NCBI RefSeq assembly: GCF_000429025.1
Contig: NZ_KE386833.1
Location: 138,582-202,581 of the forward strand
DNA: 64,000 nucleotides
Origin: Actinospineispora spinosispora DSM 44797
GTDB taxonomy: Bacteria > Actinomycetota > Actinomycetes > Mycobacteriales > Pseudonocardiaceae
Direction of reading: 5' to 3'
The first letter of the stretch is position 1. Each line of letters starts with the position of its first letter. A program made the translations under genes and the position numbers. This document shows, piece after piece, positions 33,448-41,470 of this stretch. The notes under the pieces were generated by a model, which had not been told where the DNA came from, did no database searches, and worked only from the letters and a program-made list of their open reading frames with translations.

Positions 33448-34008
33448 GTGGCTGCTCGTGTTCAGCGCTCGGACGCGGTCGCCAACCGTGAGCGCATCGT
33501 CGCCGTCGCCCGCGCGACGCTGAGCGACTCCCGCGGCGCGGTCGACGAGCTGCGGCTGCACCTGGTGGCGAAGGCCGCGAGTGTCGGGCAGGGCACTCTG
33601 TACCGGCACTTCCCGACCCGCGAGCACCTGCTGGCCGAGGTGTACCGGCAGGAGATGGGTGAGCTGGTCGACGCCGTGCCGGCGCTGCTCGCCGAACGCT
33701 CGCCGCTGGATGCGTTGGTTCGGTGGCTGGACCGGCTGGTCGAGTACGCACGGGTCAAGCGCGGTGTCATGGCGGCGATCGAGGCGTCCGCCTGGCAGGA
33801 CCTGTACGCCGATCAGCACGGGCGGCTCGACGACGCACTCACGACACTGCTCGACCGGGGTGTGGCGGCCGGGGAGGTGCGCGAGGACGTCGACGCGGCC
33901 GACGTCATCCTGTTGCTCGGCGCACTGTCGCGGGTGCCGGCCTCGGAGTGGGACTCGCGGTCCCGGACGGTGGTCAGGGTCGTCCTCGACGGTCTGCGCC
34001 GCCGCTGA
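33448..34008 (+). CDS. TetR family regulator (SDR partner)
   Basis: A 186-aa TetR protein. HTH around residues 28-55 (LRLHLVAKAASVGQGTLYRHF); the rest is helical. The GTG at 33448 is preceded by GGGGAGGTGAGG, which decides the start against the much longer upstream frame. It is divergent from the SDR gene and flanked by two palindromic operators, suggesting mutual repression of both genes relieved by a small molecule, probably an electrophile or the SDR substrate. Confidence 0.87.
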   Translation: MAARVQRSDAVANRERIVAVARATLSDSRGAVDELRLHLVAKAASVGQGTLYRHFPTREHLLAEVYRQEMGELVDAVPALLAERSPLDALVRWLDRLVEYARVKRGVMAAIEASAWQDLYADQHGRLDDALTTLLDRGVAAGEVREDVDAADVILLLGALSRVPASEWDSRSRTVVRVVLDGLRRR

Positions 34009-34032
34009 CGGTGGCTCCCGACGACCGTCCGA

Positions 34033-34971
34033 TCAGCCGGGGGCGGGCGCGTGGTGGAGCCGTGCCGACGGCCATCGACCGTCCCGGATGGCTGAGTGGA
34101 CCTGCTCGACGAGTTCCCTGGCGACGACCTCGACCGCGGCCGGGACGCGGCCGGTCCGAGGCATGCCGAGGACGATCGAGCGCCAGGTCTCGGGCGCGCA
34201 CAGGGGTGCCGCGCTGAGTGAGTCGAGGTCGTTCGCGATGGCGACGGCGGGCAGGATGGTCCAACCGTGGCCGGCGCGGACGAGCTGCTTCTGCAGATGC
34301 ATCGAGTTGGTCTGCACGGCGACGTCGATCTCCACACCGGCTTGGTGGAGGCTGCTGGTGATCAGTGCGTGCAGGCCGTGACCCGGCGTGGGCATGATGA
34401 TCGGCCGCCTCGCCAGCTCGGTGAGGCCGACCGGCTCCTCGGGGCTCAGGTTCTCGGCGAGCGGCGCGACCGCCCAGAGCTGCTCCCGTGCCAGGGATGT
34501 CACGTTCAGCAAGGGTGTCCCGGTGAGGTTGTAGAGCAGGCTCAGATCCAGGTCACCATCGTCGAGCCAGTGCTGCAGATGCCCCGAGTAGGCGGTCAAC
34601 AGCCGCAGCTCGATACCGGGATGGTCGCGCAGTATCGCGCGAGTGAGTGGATCGGCCAGGAGTTCGGCCGTGCTCTCCAACAGTCCGACGGTGACGATCC
34701 CGGTGACTGCGCCGGTCGCGGGCGTCAGCTCGGCGCGGGCCCGGTCGAGCTCGGTCAGCGCACGCCGTGCCCGGTCGGCGAGGCCGCTGCCCGCCGGGGT
34801 GGGGCGCATTCCGTGGTGGGTGCGTTCGAACAGTGGAACGCCGAGCTCGTGTTCGAGCGCCCGGATCTGACGGGTCACCGCGGGTTGCACGAGGTGCAGC
34901 AGCTCGGCGGCGCGGGTCACGCTGCCGACCTCGACCACGGTCACCAGCGCCTTGAGCTGCTTGAGGTCCAT
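34033..34971 (-). CDS. LysR family regulator
   Basis: A 312-aa LysR-type regulator. N-terminal HTH: LKQLKALVTVVEVGSVTRAA and VTRQIRALEHELGVPLFER; the effector domain contains VTVGLLESTAELLADPL and AGHGWTILPAVAI. GGAGGAG precedes the ATG at 34971. It is divergent from the acyl-CoA dehydrogenase/CoA transferase pair with an 87-bp gap and is their likely activator. I do not see a convincing T-N11-A box to name. Confidence 0.88.
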   Translation of the reverse strand: MDLKQLKALVTVVEVGSVTRAAELLHLVQPAVTRQIRALEHELGVPLFERTHHGMRPTPAGSGLADRARRALTELDRARAELTPATGAVTGIVTVGLLESTAELLADPLTRAILRDHPGIELRLLTAYSGHLQHWLDDGDLDLSLLYNLTGTPLLNVTSLAREQLWAVAPLAENLSPEEPVGLTELARRPIIMPTPGHGLHALITSSLHQAGVEIDVAVQTNSMHLQKQLVRAGHGWTILPAVAIANDLDSLSAAPLCAPETWRSIVLGMPRTGRVPAAVEVVARELVEQVHSAIRDGRWPSARLHHAPAPG

Positions 34972-35058
34972 CGGCTCCTCCGGGTCATCCCGGCCGCGCA
35001 TGGGGCCATGACGGATTGGTATTTCAGACTCTAGGACATTCTGTTTCATGATGGACGA

Positions 35059-36216
35059 ATGGACGAGCTGAGTGAGGAAGAAGCGGCGATCGTCGCCCTG
35101 GTGGGCGAGTTCGTCGACAGGGAGGTCCGGCCGGTCGCCAGGGAGCTTGAGCACAGCAACACCTATCCCGAGAAGCTCATCGAGCAGATGAAGGCCATGG
35201 GCGTGTTCGGCCTGGCGATCCCGCAACCCTGGGGTGAGGCCGAGGTGTCGGCTCAGTGCTACGCGGCGGTCACCGAGGAGCTGGCCAGGGGTTGGATGAG
35301 CCTGGCAGGCGCGATGGGCGGACACACCGTCGTGGCGAAGCTCCTCGTGACCTACGGGACACCCGAGCAGCGAGAGGTCTACCTGCCCAGACTGGCGACC
35401 GGCGAGCTGCGCGCCACCATGGCGCTGACCGAACCCGGTGGCGGCTCGGACCTGCAGGCGCTGCGCACCACCGCCCGCCGTGACGGCGACGAGTACGTGG
35501 TCAACGGATCGAAGACCTGGATCACCAACGCGCGCCGGTCGGGGCTGGTGGCACTGCTGTGCAAGACCGACGCGGCGGCGAGACCGGCTCACCAGGGCAT
35601 CAGCATCCTGCTGGTCGAGCAGGGGCCGGGGATGCACGTGTCGCGGGATCTGCCGAAGCTCGGCTACAAGGGTGTGGAGAGCTGTGAGCTGTCCTTCGAC
35701 GACCTCCGGGTGCCGACGTCGGCGCTGCTGGGAGGGGTCGAAGGTGTCGGCTTCGCTCAGATGATGCGCGGGCTGGAGATCGGACGCATCCAGGTCGCCA
35801 GCCGGGCTCTGGGCGTCGGCCGGGCGGCGCTGGAGGACTCGCTGCGCTATGCACAGGAGCGGGAGAGCTTCGGGCAGCCGATCTGGCGGCACCAGTCCAT
35901 CGGCAACCATCTGGCCGACATGGCGACCAAGCTGGAGGCGGCCCGCCAGCTGGTGCGCTACGCGGCGCGCCGCTACGACTCGGGCGAGCGGGCCGACCTC
36001 GAAGCGGGGATGGCGAAGCTGTTCGCGTCCGAGACGGCGATGGAGATCGCGCTGAACGCGGTGCGGGTCCACGGCGGGTACGGCTACTCGACCGAGTTCG
36101 ACGTCGAACGCTACTTCCGGGACGCCCCGCTGATGATCGTCGGTGAAGGCACCAACGAGATCCAGCGCATCGTGATCGCGCGGCAGCTGGTCGCCCGTCA
36201 CCCGCTGCCGGCCTGA
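35059..36216 (+). CDS. Acyl-CoA dehydrogenase
   Basis: A 385-aa FAD-dependent acyl-CoA dehydrogenase. Blocks: MALTEPGGGSDL (acyl-CoA dehydrogenase signature 1), YVVNGSKTWITNA, CELSFDDLRVP, and signature 2 with VHGGYGYSTEF. The likely catalytic base is in the C-terminal VGEGTNEIQRIVIARQL. It introduces a double bond into an acyl-CoA; short-chain or branched-chain substrates are typical of this size. The next gene, a CoA transferase, starts 16 nt later and would supply the CoA thioester. Confidence 0.93.
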   Translation: MDELSEEEAAIVALVGEFVDREVRPVARELEHSNTYPEKLIEQMKAMGVFGLAIPQPWGEAEVSAQCYAAVTEELARGWMSLAGAMGGHTVVAKLLVTYGTPEQREVYLPRLATGELRATMALTEPGGGSDLQALRTTARRDGDEYVVNGSKTWITNARRSGLVALLCKTDAAARPAHQGISILLVEQGPGMHVSRDLPKLGYKGVESCELSFDDLRVPTSALLGGVEGVGFAQMMRGLEIGRIQVASRALGVGRAALEDSLRYAQERESFGQPIWRHQSIGNHLADMATKLEAARQLVRYAARRYDSGERADLEAGMAKLFASETAMEIALNAVRVHGGYGYSTEFDVERYFRDAPLMIVGEGTNEIQRIVIARQLVARHPLPA

Positions 36217-36231
36217 CCGGGGGGACGCACG

Positions 36232-37374
36232 ATGCACCATCCGTTGCGGGACATCACCGTCGTCGCTGTCGAGCAGGCTGTGGCGGCACCGCTGGCGACC
36301 CGCCAGCTGGCCGACCTCGGCGCACGGGTCATCAAGATCGAACGGCCGGAGGTCGGTGACTTCGCCCGGGGCTACGACCGGGCCGTGCACGGGCAGTCCA
36401 GCTACTTCGTGTGGCTCAACAGGGGAAAGCAGAGCCTGGAGCTCGACATCAAGGACCCGGCCGACCGGGCGCTGCTGGACCGGCTGATCGCGGGCGCGGA
36501 CGTGTTCGTGCACAACCTGGTGCCGGGAGCGGTGGAACGACTCGGCCTGGACGCGGAGACCCTGCGCGCGGCGCGACCGTGGCTGGTGCACTGCTCGATC
36601 TCCGGCTACGGGCCCGACGGGCCGTACCGGTCGAAGAAGGCCTACGACCTGCTCGTGCAGTGCGAGACCGGGCTGGTGGCCTCCACCGGCACACCGGACG
36701 AGCCGGCGAAGGCCGGTGTGTCCATCGCCGACATCGCCACCGGCATGTACGCCTACAGCGGGATCCTCACCGCCCTCTACGACCGTGCGCACACCGGTCG
36801 GGGCGCGAGCCTGCACGTGGCGATGATCGACGCGCTGGGGGAGTGGATGACCCAGCCCGCGTACTTCGGCCGCTACGGCGGCGAGCCACCCCGCCGGACC
36901 GGCGCCCGGCACCCGTCGATCTCGCCGTACGGTCCGCACCGCACCGGCGAGGGCGCCGTGTTCCTCGGCGTGCAGAACGAGCGCGAGTGGGCCGTGCTCT
37001 GCCGGGACGTCCTGCTGCGCCCCGACCTGGCCGGCGATCCGCGGTTCGCGACCAACGACGAACGGGTGACCCACAACGACGAGCTGACCTCGATCATCGA
37101 GCAGGTGTTCGCCGACCTGGACGCAGGGCAGGTCGTCGAACGGCTCGATCGGGCGGGTATCGCCAACGCCTCGCTGCGCACGCCCGCCGATCTCACCCGC
37201 CATCCGCAGCTGACCGCCCGACAACGGTGGCACCCCGTGGACACCCCGCAGGGCGGCATCGAGGCGCTCCTGCCGCCGGTCACGGCGGACGCCTGGGACC
37301 CGGCGATGGGCGCGGTGCCCGCGCTGGGCGAGCACAACCGGTCGATCCGAGCGGAGTTTCCCGCGAACCCATGA
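36232..37374 (+). CDS. CaiB/BaiF class III CoA transferase
   Basis: A 380-aa family III CoA transferase. The likely catalytic Asp is in KKAYDLLVQCETGL, matching the YDLLVQA region of formyl-CoA transferase; other blocks are LGARVIKIERPE, NRGKQSLELDIKD, CSISGYGPDGPY and GRGASLHVAMIDAL. It moves CoA between carboxylic acids, generating the substrate for the adjacent dehydrogenase. GGGG before the ATG, 16 nt from the upstream stop. The stop codon lies inside the left arm of a long stem-loop. Confidence 0.92.
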   Translation: MHHPLRDITVVAVEQAVAAPLATRQLADLGARVIKIERPEVGDFARGYDRAVHGQSSYFVWLNRGKQSLELDIKDPADRALLDRLIAGADVFVHNLVPGAVERLGLDAETLRAARPWLVHCSISGYGPDGPYRSKKAYDLLVQCETGLVASTGTPDEPAKAGVSIADIATGMYAYSGILTALYDRAHTGRGASLHVAMIDALGEWMTQPAYFGRYGGEPPRRTGARHPSISPYGPHRTGEGAVFLGVQNEREWAVLCRDVLLRPDLAGDPRFATNDERVTHNDELTSIIEQVFADLDAGQVVERLDRAGIANASLRTPADLTRHPQLTARQRWHPVDTPQGGIEALLPPVTADAWDPAMGAVPALGEHNRSIRAEFPANP

Positions 37375-37435
37375 TCACCACCTAGTGAGGGCTGATTGCT
37401 CGCGGAGAATCAGCCCTCACCCGGTGGTGATCATG
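37370..37435. terminator. Bipartite 26-bp stem-loop after CoA transferase
   Basis: Outer arms 37370-37382 and 37423-37435 (13 bp) and inner arms 37385-37397 and 37408-37420 (13 bp) are both perfect; the loop is 10 nt. The TGA of the CoA transferase lies in the left outer arm. No T-run. Confidence 0.8.
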
Positions 37436-37438
37436 GAG

Positions 37439-37465
37439 TTGTGCCGGGATGCGAGACGGGCGTGC
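37439..37465. promoter_or_regulatory. Candidate IclR-cluster motif at the IclR gene
   Basis: TTGTGCCG, 15 nt, GTGC, upstream of the IclR start at 37513. It fits the 32-bp motif found at 41403-41434 and 46740-46771 in the spacing of its end blocks but matches the centre only partly. Confidence 0.4.
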
Positions 37466-37512
37466 GCCCAGTGGTACGCTGCGGGCCCGATCGGGCCCAG
37501 GAAAGTGCGGAT

Positions 37513-38295
37513 GTGACGGCGACCGAGAAACCGGCCAGCAGAGCGCGGTCGATGAACAGTGTCCTGAGCACCCTGCGCATCCTCGAGGAGGTCGCCGCAC
37601 GTCAGCCCATCGGTGTGTCCGAGCTGGCGCGCGTGACGGCCATGCCCAAGAGCTCGGTGCAGCGCTGCCTGGTCACCCTGCAACAGGCGGGCTGGCTCCG
37701 CATCGTCGACGCCGACCGGACCCGGTGGGGTGTCACGATGAAGGCGCTCACGATCGGGCTGCGGGGGACCGGCGAACAGGACCTGCGCGACCTCGCCCGG
37801 CCGGTGATCAAGCGGCTCTCGGCGGAGACGAACGAGACCGTCCACTTCTCGCTGCGGGACGGCGACGACATCATCATCATCGCCACGGAGGACAGCACCC
37901 ACGTCGTCCGGGTGTTCATGGAGGTGGGCAGCCGGGTGCCGCTGCGAGCCTCGTCGGCGGGTGTGGCGATCCTGGCCCGGCTGGAACCGGCGGAGGTCGA
38001 GTCGGTGCTCAAGCACCCGGTCGAGGACTTCGGCGAACCCGTACCGAGCGCGGAGGAGCTCCGTGAGGAGATCGCCAGCACGGCGCGGCGGGGTTACGCG
38101 CTCAACGGGTCGGCCTGGTTTCGGCCGCACGTGTCCTCCATCGGCGCGGCCGTCACCAACGCCTCGGACCGCCCGATCGCCGGGGTGACCCTGGCGATCC
38201 CGGAGATGCGCTACGACCCCTCCCAGGAGAAGGCACTGGCGCGGCTGACGATCGCCGCAGCGGAGGAGATCAGCGAGCTGATCTCCTCCGTCTGA
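37513..38295 (+). CDS. IclR family regulator
   Basis: A 260-aa IclR protein. N-terminal winged helix at about 18-80 (SVLSTLRILEEVAARQPIGV, then SELARVTAMPKSSVQRCL) and C-terminal effector domain (ETVHFSLRDGDDIIIIA, ASSAGVAILA, VSSIGAAV). The GTG at 37513 follows AGGAAAG; an earlier in-frame ATG lies inside the stem-loop and is rejected. A shared motif at its own promoter and at three other promoters up to 46.7 kb suggests that it governs the amide/peptide cluster to its right. Confidence 0.87.
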   Translation: MTATEKPASRARSMNSVLSTLRILEEVAARQPIGVSELARVTAMPKSSVQRCLVTLQQAGWLRIVDADRTRWGVTMKALTIGLRGTGEQDLRDLARPVIKRLSAETNETVHFSLRDGDDIIIIATEDSTHVVRVFMEVGSRVPLRASSAGVAILARLEPAEVESVLKHPVEDFGEPVPSAEELREEIASTARRGYALNGSAWFRPHVSSIGAAVTNASDRPIAGVTLAIPEMRYDPSQEKALARLTIAAAEEISELISSV

Positions 38296-38310
38296 GGGGC
38301 GCGGCTCAAT

Positions 38311-38323
38311 ACCCCGTCGGGGT
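38311..38323. terminator. Short hairpin between convergent IclR and OYE genes
   Basis: ACCCC-GTC-GGGGT, 5-bp arms, in the 27-bp gap between convergent stop codons. Too short to be a confident terminator. Confidence 0.35.
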
Positions 38324-39387
38324 CAGAAGGCCCGGTGGTACTGCTTCGGCCAGGACTCGAAGGGGTCGGCGCCCCTCGCGCGCAACGGCCAGTACGGGTC
38401 GCGCAGCATCGCTCTGCCCACCAGGACCGCGTCCACCAGGTTCGGCACCGCCTCGTCGAGATGGTGCGGCTCCGAGACCGCCCCCGACGCCGCGACGGGG
38501 AGCCCGGCGGCGCGGAAGGCCGGACCGTAGTGGGCGTTGTGCAGTGGCTCGGTGAGTCGCCGCGCCTCCGGGACCAGCGCGCCGGACGACAGGTCGAGCA
38601 TGTCGACACCCTCGGCTCCCAGCCGGGCCGCGACGGTGATCATGTCGTCGGTGGTGAGCCCGTCGGTGAGCAGGTCCTCGGCCGGGAGCCGCACCAGGAG
38701 CGGCTTGTCCTCCGGCCACCCGGTGCGCAGGGCGCGCACCATCTCCAGCGGGAACCGCATCCGCCGGTCCAGGCTCCCGCCCCACTCGTCGCTTCGCTGG
38801 TTGGCCAGCGGTGAGAGGAACTCGTGGAACAGGTAGCCGTTCGCACCGTGCAGCTCCAGGACCTGGTATCCGGCGCGGTCCGCGTTGCGGGCGGCCAGCA
38901 CCATGTCCTCCAGGATTCGCGATCCGTCCCGCGTCGTCATCTCGGCCGGGACGGCGAGGCCGGCGAAGGGCAGGGCCGACGGCGCCAACGGCTGCCACCC
39001 GCCCTCGCCGGGCGGCACCGTCTGTCGGGACCCGGCGTTGCCCCACGGCACTCCGTGCGAGGTCTTGCGCCCGGCGACCCCGAGCTGGATCGCGGGCACC
39101 GAGCCGATCGAGGCGATCGCCGAGGCGAGGCGCCGATGCCCCGCCACCTGCTCTGGTGTGTAGATCCCCAGGTCACGGGTCGTGGTGCGCATGTCAGGTG
39201 CGACGCCGGTGCACTCGACCATCACCATGCCGACGCCTCCAGCGGCGCGCGACCCGTAGTGGGCGACGTGCCAGTCGGTCGGGGCGCCCTCGGGGTCGGC
39301 GGAGTACTGGCACATCGGGGACAGCCACACCCGGTTGGGAAGCGTGATGTCCCGCAGGCGCAGCGGGCTCCATGCCATGTCCGACAT
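38323..39387 (-). CDS. Old yellow enzyme family NADH:flavin oxidoreductase
   Basis: A 354-aa FMN-dependent ene-reductase of the YqjM-like class. Visible: LPNRVWLSPMCQYSA with the active-site Cys, HGANGYLFHEFLSP with the substrate-binding His/Asn pair, NQRSDEWGGSLDRRMRF, and VGRAMLRDPYWP near the end. It reduces activated C=C bonds. It starts directly where the alpha/beta hydrolase stops (39388), so the two form an operon. Its role may be reduction of an unsaturated intermediate released by the hydrolase. Confidence 0.93.
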   Translation of the reverse strand: MSDMAWSPLRLRDITLPNRVWLSPMCQYSADPEGAPTDWHVAHYGSRAAGGVGMVMVECTGVAPDMRTTTRDLGIYTPEQVAGHRRLASAIASIGSVPAIQLGVAGRKTSHGVPWGNAGSRQTVPPGEGGWQPLAPSALPFAGLAVPAEMTTRDGSRILEDMVLAARNADRAGYQVLELHGANGYLFHEFLSPLANQRSDEWGGSLDRRMRFPLEMVRALRTGWPEDKPLLVRLPAEDLLTDGLTTDDMITVAARLGAEGVDMLDLSSGALVPEARRLTEPLHNAHYGPAFRAAGLPVAASGAVSEPHHLDEAVPNLVDAVLVGRAMLRDPYWPLRARGADPFESWPKQYHRAF

Positions 39388-40182
39388 CTAGTCGATCCTC
39401 TCCGCCAGAAGGAGCTTCGCGGTCGCTTCCGGCTGTTCGACGTGGAAGTGGTGGCTGCCGAGGTCGTGCACGACGAAGGTGATCTGGTCGCCGTACCGCT
39501 GCACCGCCTCCGGATCGAGGAGCGCGCGGACCGCGAGCGTCGACACGGGCGTCCCGATGTCGAGCAGGGCCTCGTCCATGTTCCAGCGGAGCATCTCGGC
39601 CAGGGTGGACGTGCCCACCGAGGGTGCGATGCCCGTCATCTTCCGGAACGTCTCCTCGGTGAACGCGGGGTCGGTGTCGGGGACCGAGCCCGCGTTCACC
39701 AGGCCCCGCATGCCGGCGGCGAAGTCGGCCTCGAAGGTCTGTACCAGCGCCCGGGCCGCGGTCTCCTCGATCGCCGGGTAGAGGGTGAGGTAGTGGAAGG
39801 CGTCGAGCCCGATCACCTGCGACACCAGGTCGGGCCGCAGGCGTGCCAGCTCGACCGCAACGACTCCACCGAGCGAGTGCCCGACGACGACGCAGCGCTC
39901 GACCGACTCGACGTCGGTGACCGCGGCGACGTCCTCGGCGAACTCCCGCATGCTCCAGGTGGTGCGATCGGACGTGGAGTCGCCGTGCCCGGCGAGGTCC
40001 ACGGCGATCACCCGGTGATCGGCCGGCAGGAACGCGGTGACCTCGGTGAAGTCGGTTCGGCGGCATCCCAGGCCGTGGATGTGGACCCAGGTCGGTCCGG
40101 TCGCCGGGCCGCTCGCCGTGTAGCGGATCGACGTCCCGTCGGCGCGCCGCACGGTGCGGGTGGATACCTCGACGTTGGTCAT
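39388..40182 (-). CDS. Alpha/beta hydrolase
   Basis: A 264-aa alpha/beta hydrolase. Oxyanion region HIHGLGCR, nucleophile Ser in VVVGHSLGGVVAV, acidic residue in the ALLDPEAV region and terminal His in GSHHFHVEQP. The ATG at 40182 has AAAGGTG 7 nt upstream; a longer open frame has no support. It may be an esterase or a C-C or amide hydrolase. First gene of a two-gene operon with the ene-reductase; a candidate regulatory motif lies 20-50 bp upstream. Confidence 0.88.
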   Translation of the reverse strand: MTNVEVSTRTVRRADGTSIRYTASGPATGPTWVHIHGLGCRRTDFTEVTAFLPADHRVIAVDLAGHGDSTSDRTTWSMREFAEDVAAVTDVESVERCVVVGHSLGGVVAVELARLRPDLVSQVIGLDAFHYLTLYPAIEETAARALVQTFEADFAAGMRGLVNAGSVPDTDPAFTEETFRKMTGIAPSVGTSTLAEMLRWNMDEALLDIGTPVSTLAVRALLDPEAVQRYGDQITFVVHDLGSHHFHVEQPEATAKLLLAERID

Positions 40183-40202
40183 GACAGACACCTTTCTGTG
40201 CT

Positions 40203-40235
40203 GCAATCGTGCACGCCGTACCGCATCACGGTACA
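40203..40235. promoter_or_regulatory. Candidate motif upstream of alpha/beta hydrolase
   Basis: On the minus strand a weaker copy of the cluster motif (ATGC followed by GCACGAT, one extra base in the spacer). It contains the palindrome GTACCG-CATCA-CGGTAC at 40218-40234. Confidence 0.35.
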
Positions 40236-41353
40236 TCAGGGAGTGCTGTGCGGGTCGGCGACGAGACGGACGTGGCAACCGGGCAGGTGCCGTCGAAGTG
40301 GATGGCTCCGTCGGCGCCGATCCGGACCGCGGGATCGAGCTCGCGGGAGGCGTTCTCGACCTGTGTCCTGATCCGGTCGGTCGAGTCCGGGTCGGCGGGG
40401 TGGGGCTCACCTGCCGCGTCGAGCGTGATCGGCACGACCCTCGGCTTCGGCGGGCCCGTCGCGGGCAGCTCGACCTCGAACACGGCGCTGTCGAACCACG
40501 GTGTCCCCTCGAAGAGGCGCGAAGCCAGGTACGGCAGGCCGAAGTAGGTCTCCGGTGCTCGCAGCCCATCGGTGTGGAACAGGAAGTTGCCGAGGGAGTA
40601 GAGGATCAGGCCGTCGTTCCACCGCTCGACCGGGTGCAGGCAGTGCGGATGGGTCCCGGCCACGATGTCGGCTCCGGCGTCGACCAGACGTCTGCCGAGA
40701 GCCTGCTGGTACTGGGCCAGCGGGCCCTGGTTCGGTGGCAGGTAGGCGAACGGCACGCCCCAGTGCAGGCACACCACGACCCGGTCCGCCGCCGACCGCG
40801 CGGCGCGCACGCGCTCCTCGACCCGCAGCACGTCGGGCTCCCGCGCGGTGCTGCGCACGAACGGCGGTGTGCCCGGCTGTTCCTGTGCCAGGATGCCGTC
40901 CACCGCGAAGCTCTGGTCGATCCGCAGCGGGGCGATGCCGGGCCGGGTCGCCGTGGCGTTGGCGCCCGGCGGCAGGGTCGAGCAGAAGCTGAGGACGGCG
41001 ACACGCTCGCCGGACGCGGTGGTGACGATGACCCCGGCATCTGCCTCGGCGAGCGTGCGACCACCTCCGGCGTGCCGGATCCCGACGCCGTCGAGGGCGT
41101 GCATCGTGCTGAGCAGGCCTTCGGTGCCGTGGTCGAGCGCGTGGTTCGTGGCCAGCGAGACGACGTCGACACCCAGGGCGCGCAGTGGACCGGCGGCCGA
41201 GGTGGGCAGCCGGATCGTCATCTCCTTCTCGGCCGGTCGGTCGACGTCCACGAGCGGCGCCTCGAGGTTCGCGATGACGAGATCCCCCGCCAGTGCGAGC
41301 GGCGCAACGGGCTCGCGGGCCAGGACGGTGTCACCGATGAGAACGATCTTCAC
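40226..41353 (-). CDS. CapA/PgsA family metallophosphatase-like protein
   Basis: A 375-aa protein of the CapA (PGA_cap) family. Metal-site blocks: VLIGDTV at the start, IANLEAPL, LATNHALDHG, CLHWGVPF and GTHPHCLHPVE. CapA takes part in poly-gamma-glutamate capsule export in Bacillus, but many actinobacterial members stand alone and are soluble; I see no signal peptide or membrane helix here. The GTG at 41353 has GGAG 8 nt upstream. Divergent from the dipeptidase with the shared motif between them. A role in hydrolysis of glutamyl peptides would fit its neighbours but is inference. Confidence 0.85.
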   Translation of the reverse strand: MKIVLIGDTVLAREPVAPLALAGDLVIANLEAPLVDVDRPAEKEMTIRLPTSAAGPLRALGVDVVSLATNHALDHGTEGLLSTMHALDGVGIRHAGGGRTLAEADAGVIVTTASGERVAVLSFCSTLPPGANATATRPGIAPLRIDQSFAVDGILAQEQPGTPPFVRSTAREPDVLRVEERVRAARSAADRVVVCLHWGVPFAYLPPNQGPLAQYQQALGRRLVDAGADIVAGTHPHCLHPVERWNDGLILYSLGNFLFHTDGLRAPETYFGLPYLASRLFEGTPWFDSAVFEVELPATGPPKPRVVPITLDAAGEPHPADPDSTDRIRTQVENASRELDPAVRIGADGAIHFDGTCPVATSVSSPTRTALPDVP

Positions 41354-41402
41354 TGGGCTTCTCCGTAGGGCAGGGCGGTTGACAGGGGCGGAGCACTTGG
41401 TT

Positions 41403-41434
41403 CCAATTGTGCCGTAAAACAGCATGAGCGTGCC
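41403..41434. promoter_or_regulatory. 32-bp IclR-cluster motif, CapA/dipeptidase divergent promoter
   Basis: On the minus strand: GGCAC, 3 nt, CATGCTG, then GGCACAAT after 6 nt. It agrees with the site at 46740-46771 at 21 of 32 positions and lies between the CapA-like (start 41353) and dipeptidase (start 41471) genes. Confidence 0.55.
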
Positions 41435-41470
41435 ACTATGAAGAACAAAGGTTTCGGAGGCGAGCCCGCG

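Noticed and set aside
34033..37335. An open frame of about 1,100 codons on the minus strand across the LysR, acyl-CoA dehydrogenase and CoA transferase genes
   Set aside because: Only its last 312 codons (LysR) have a ribosome site and family motifs; the rest is the antisense of two clear genes in GC-rich DNA.
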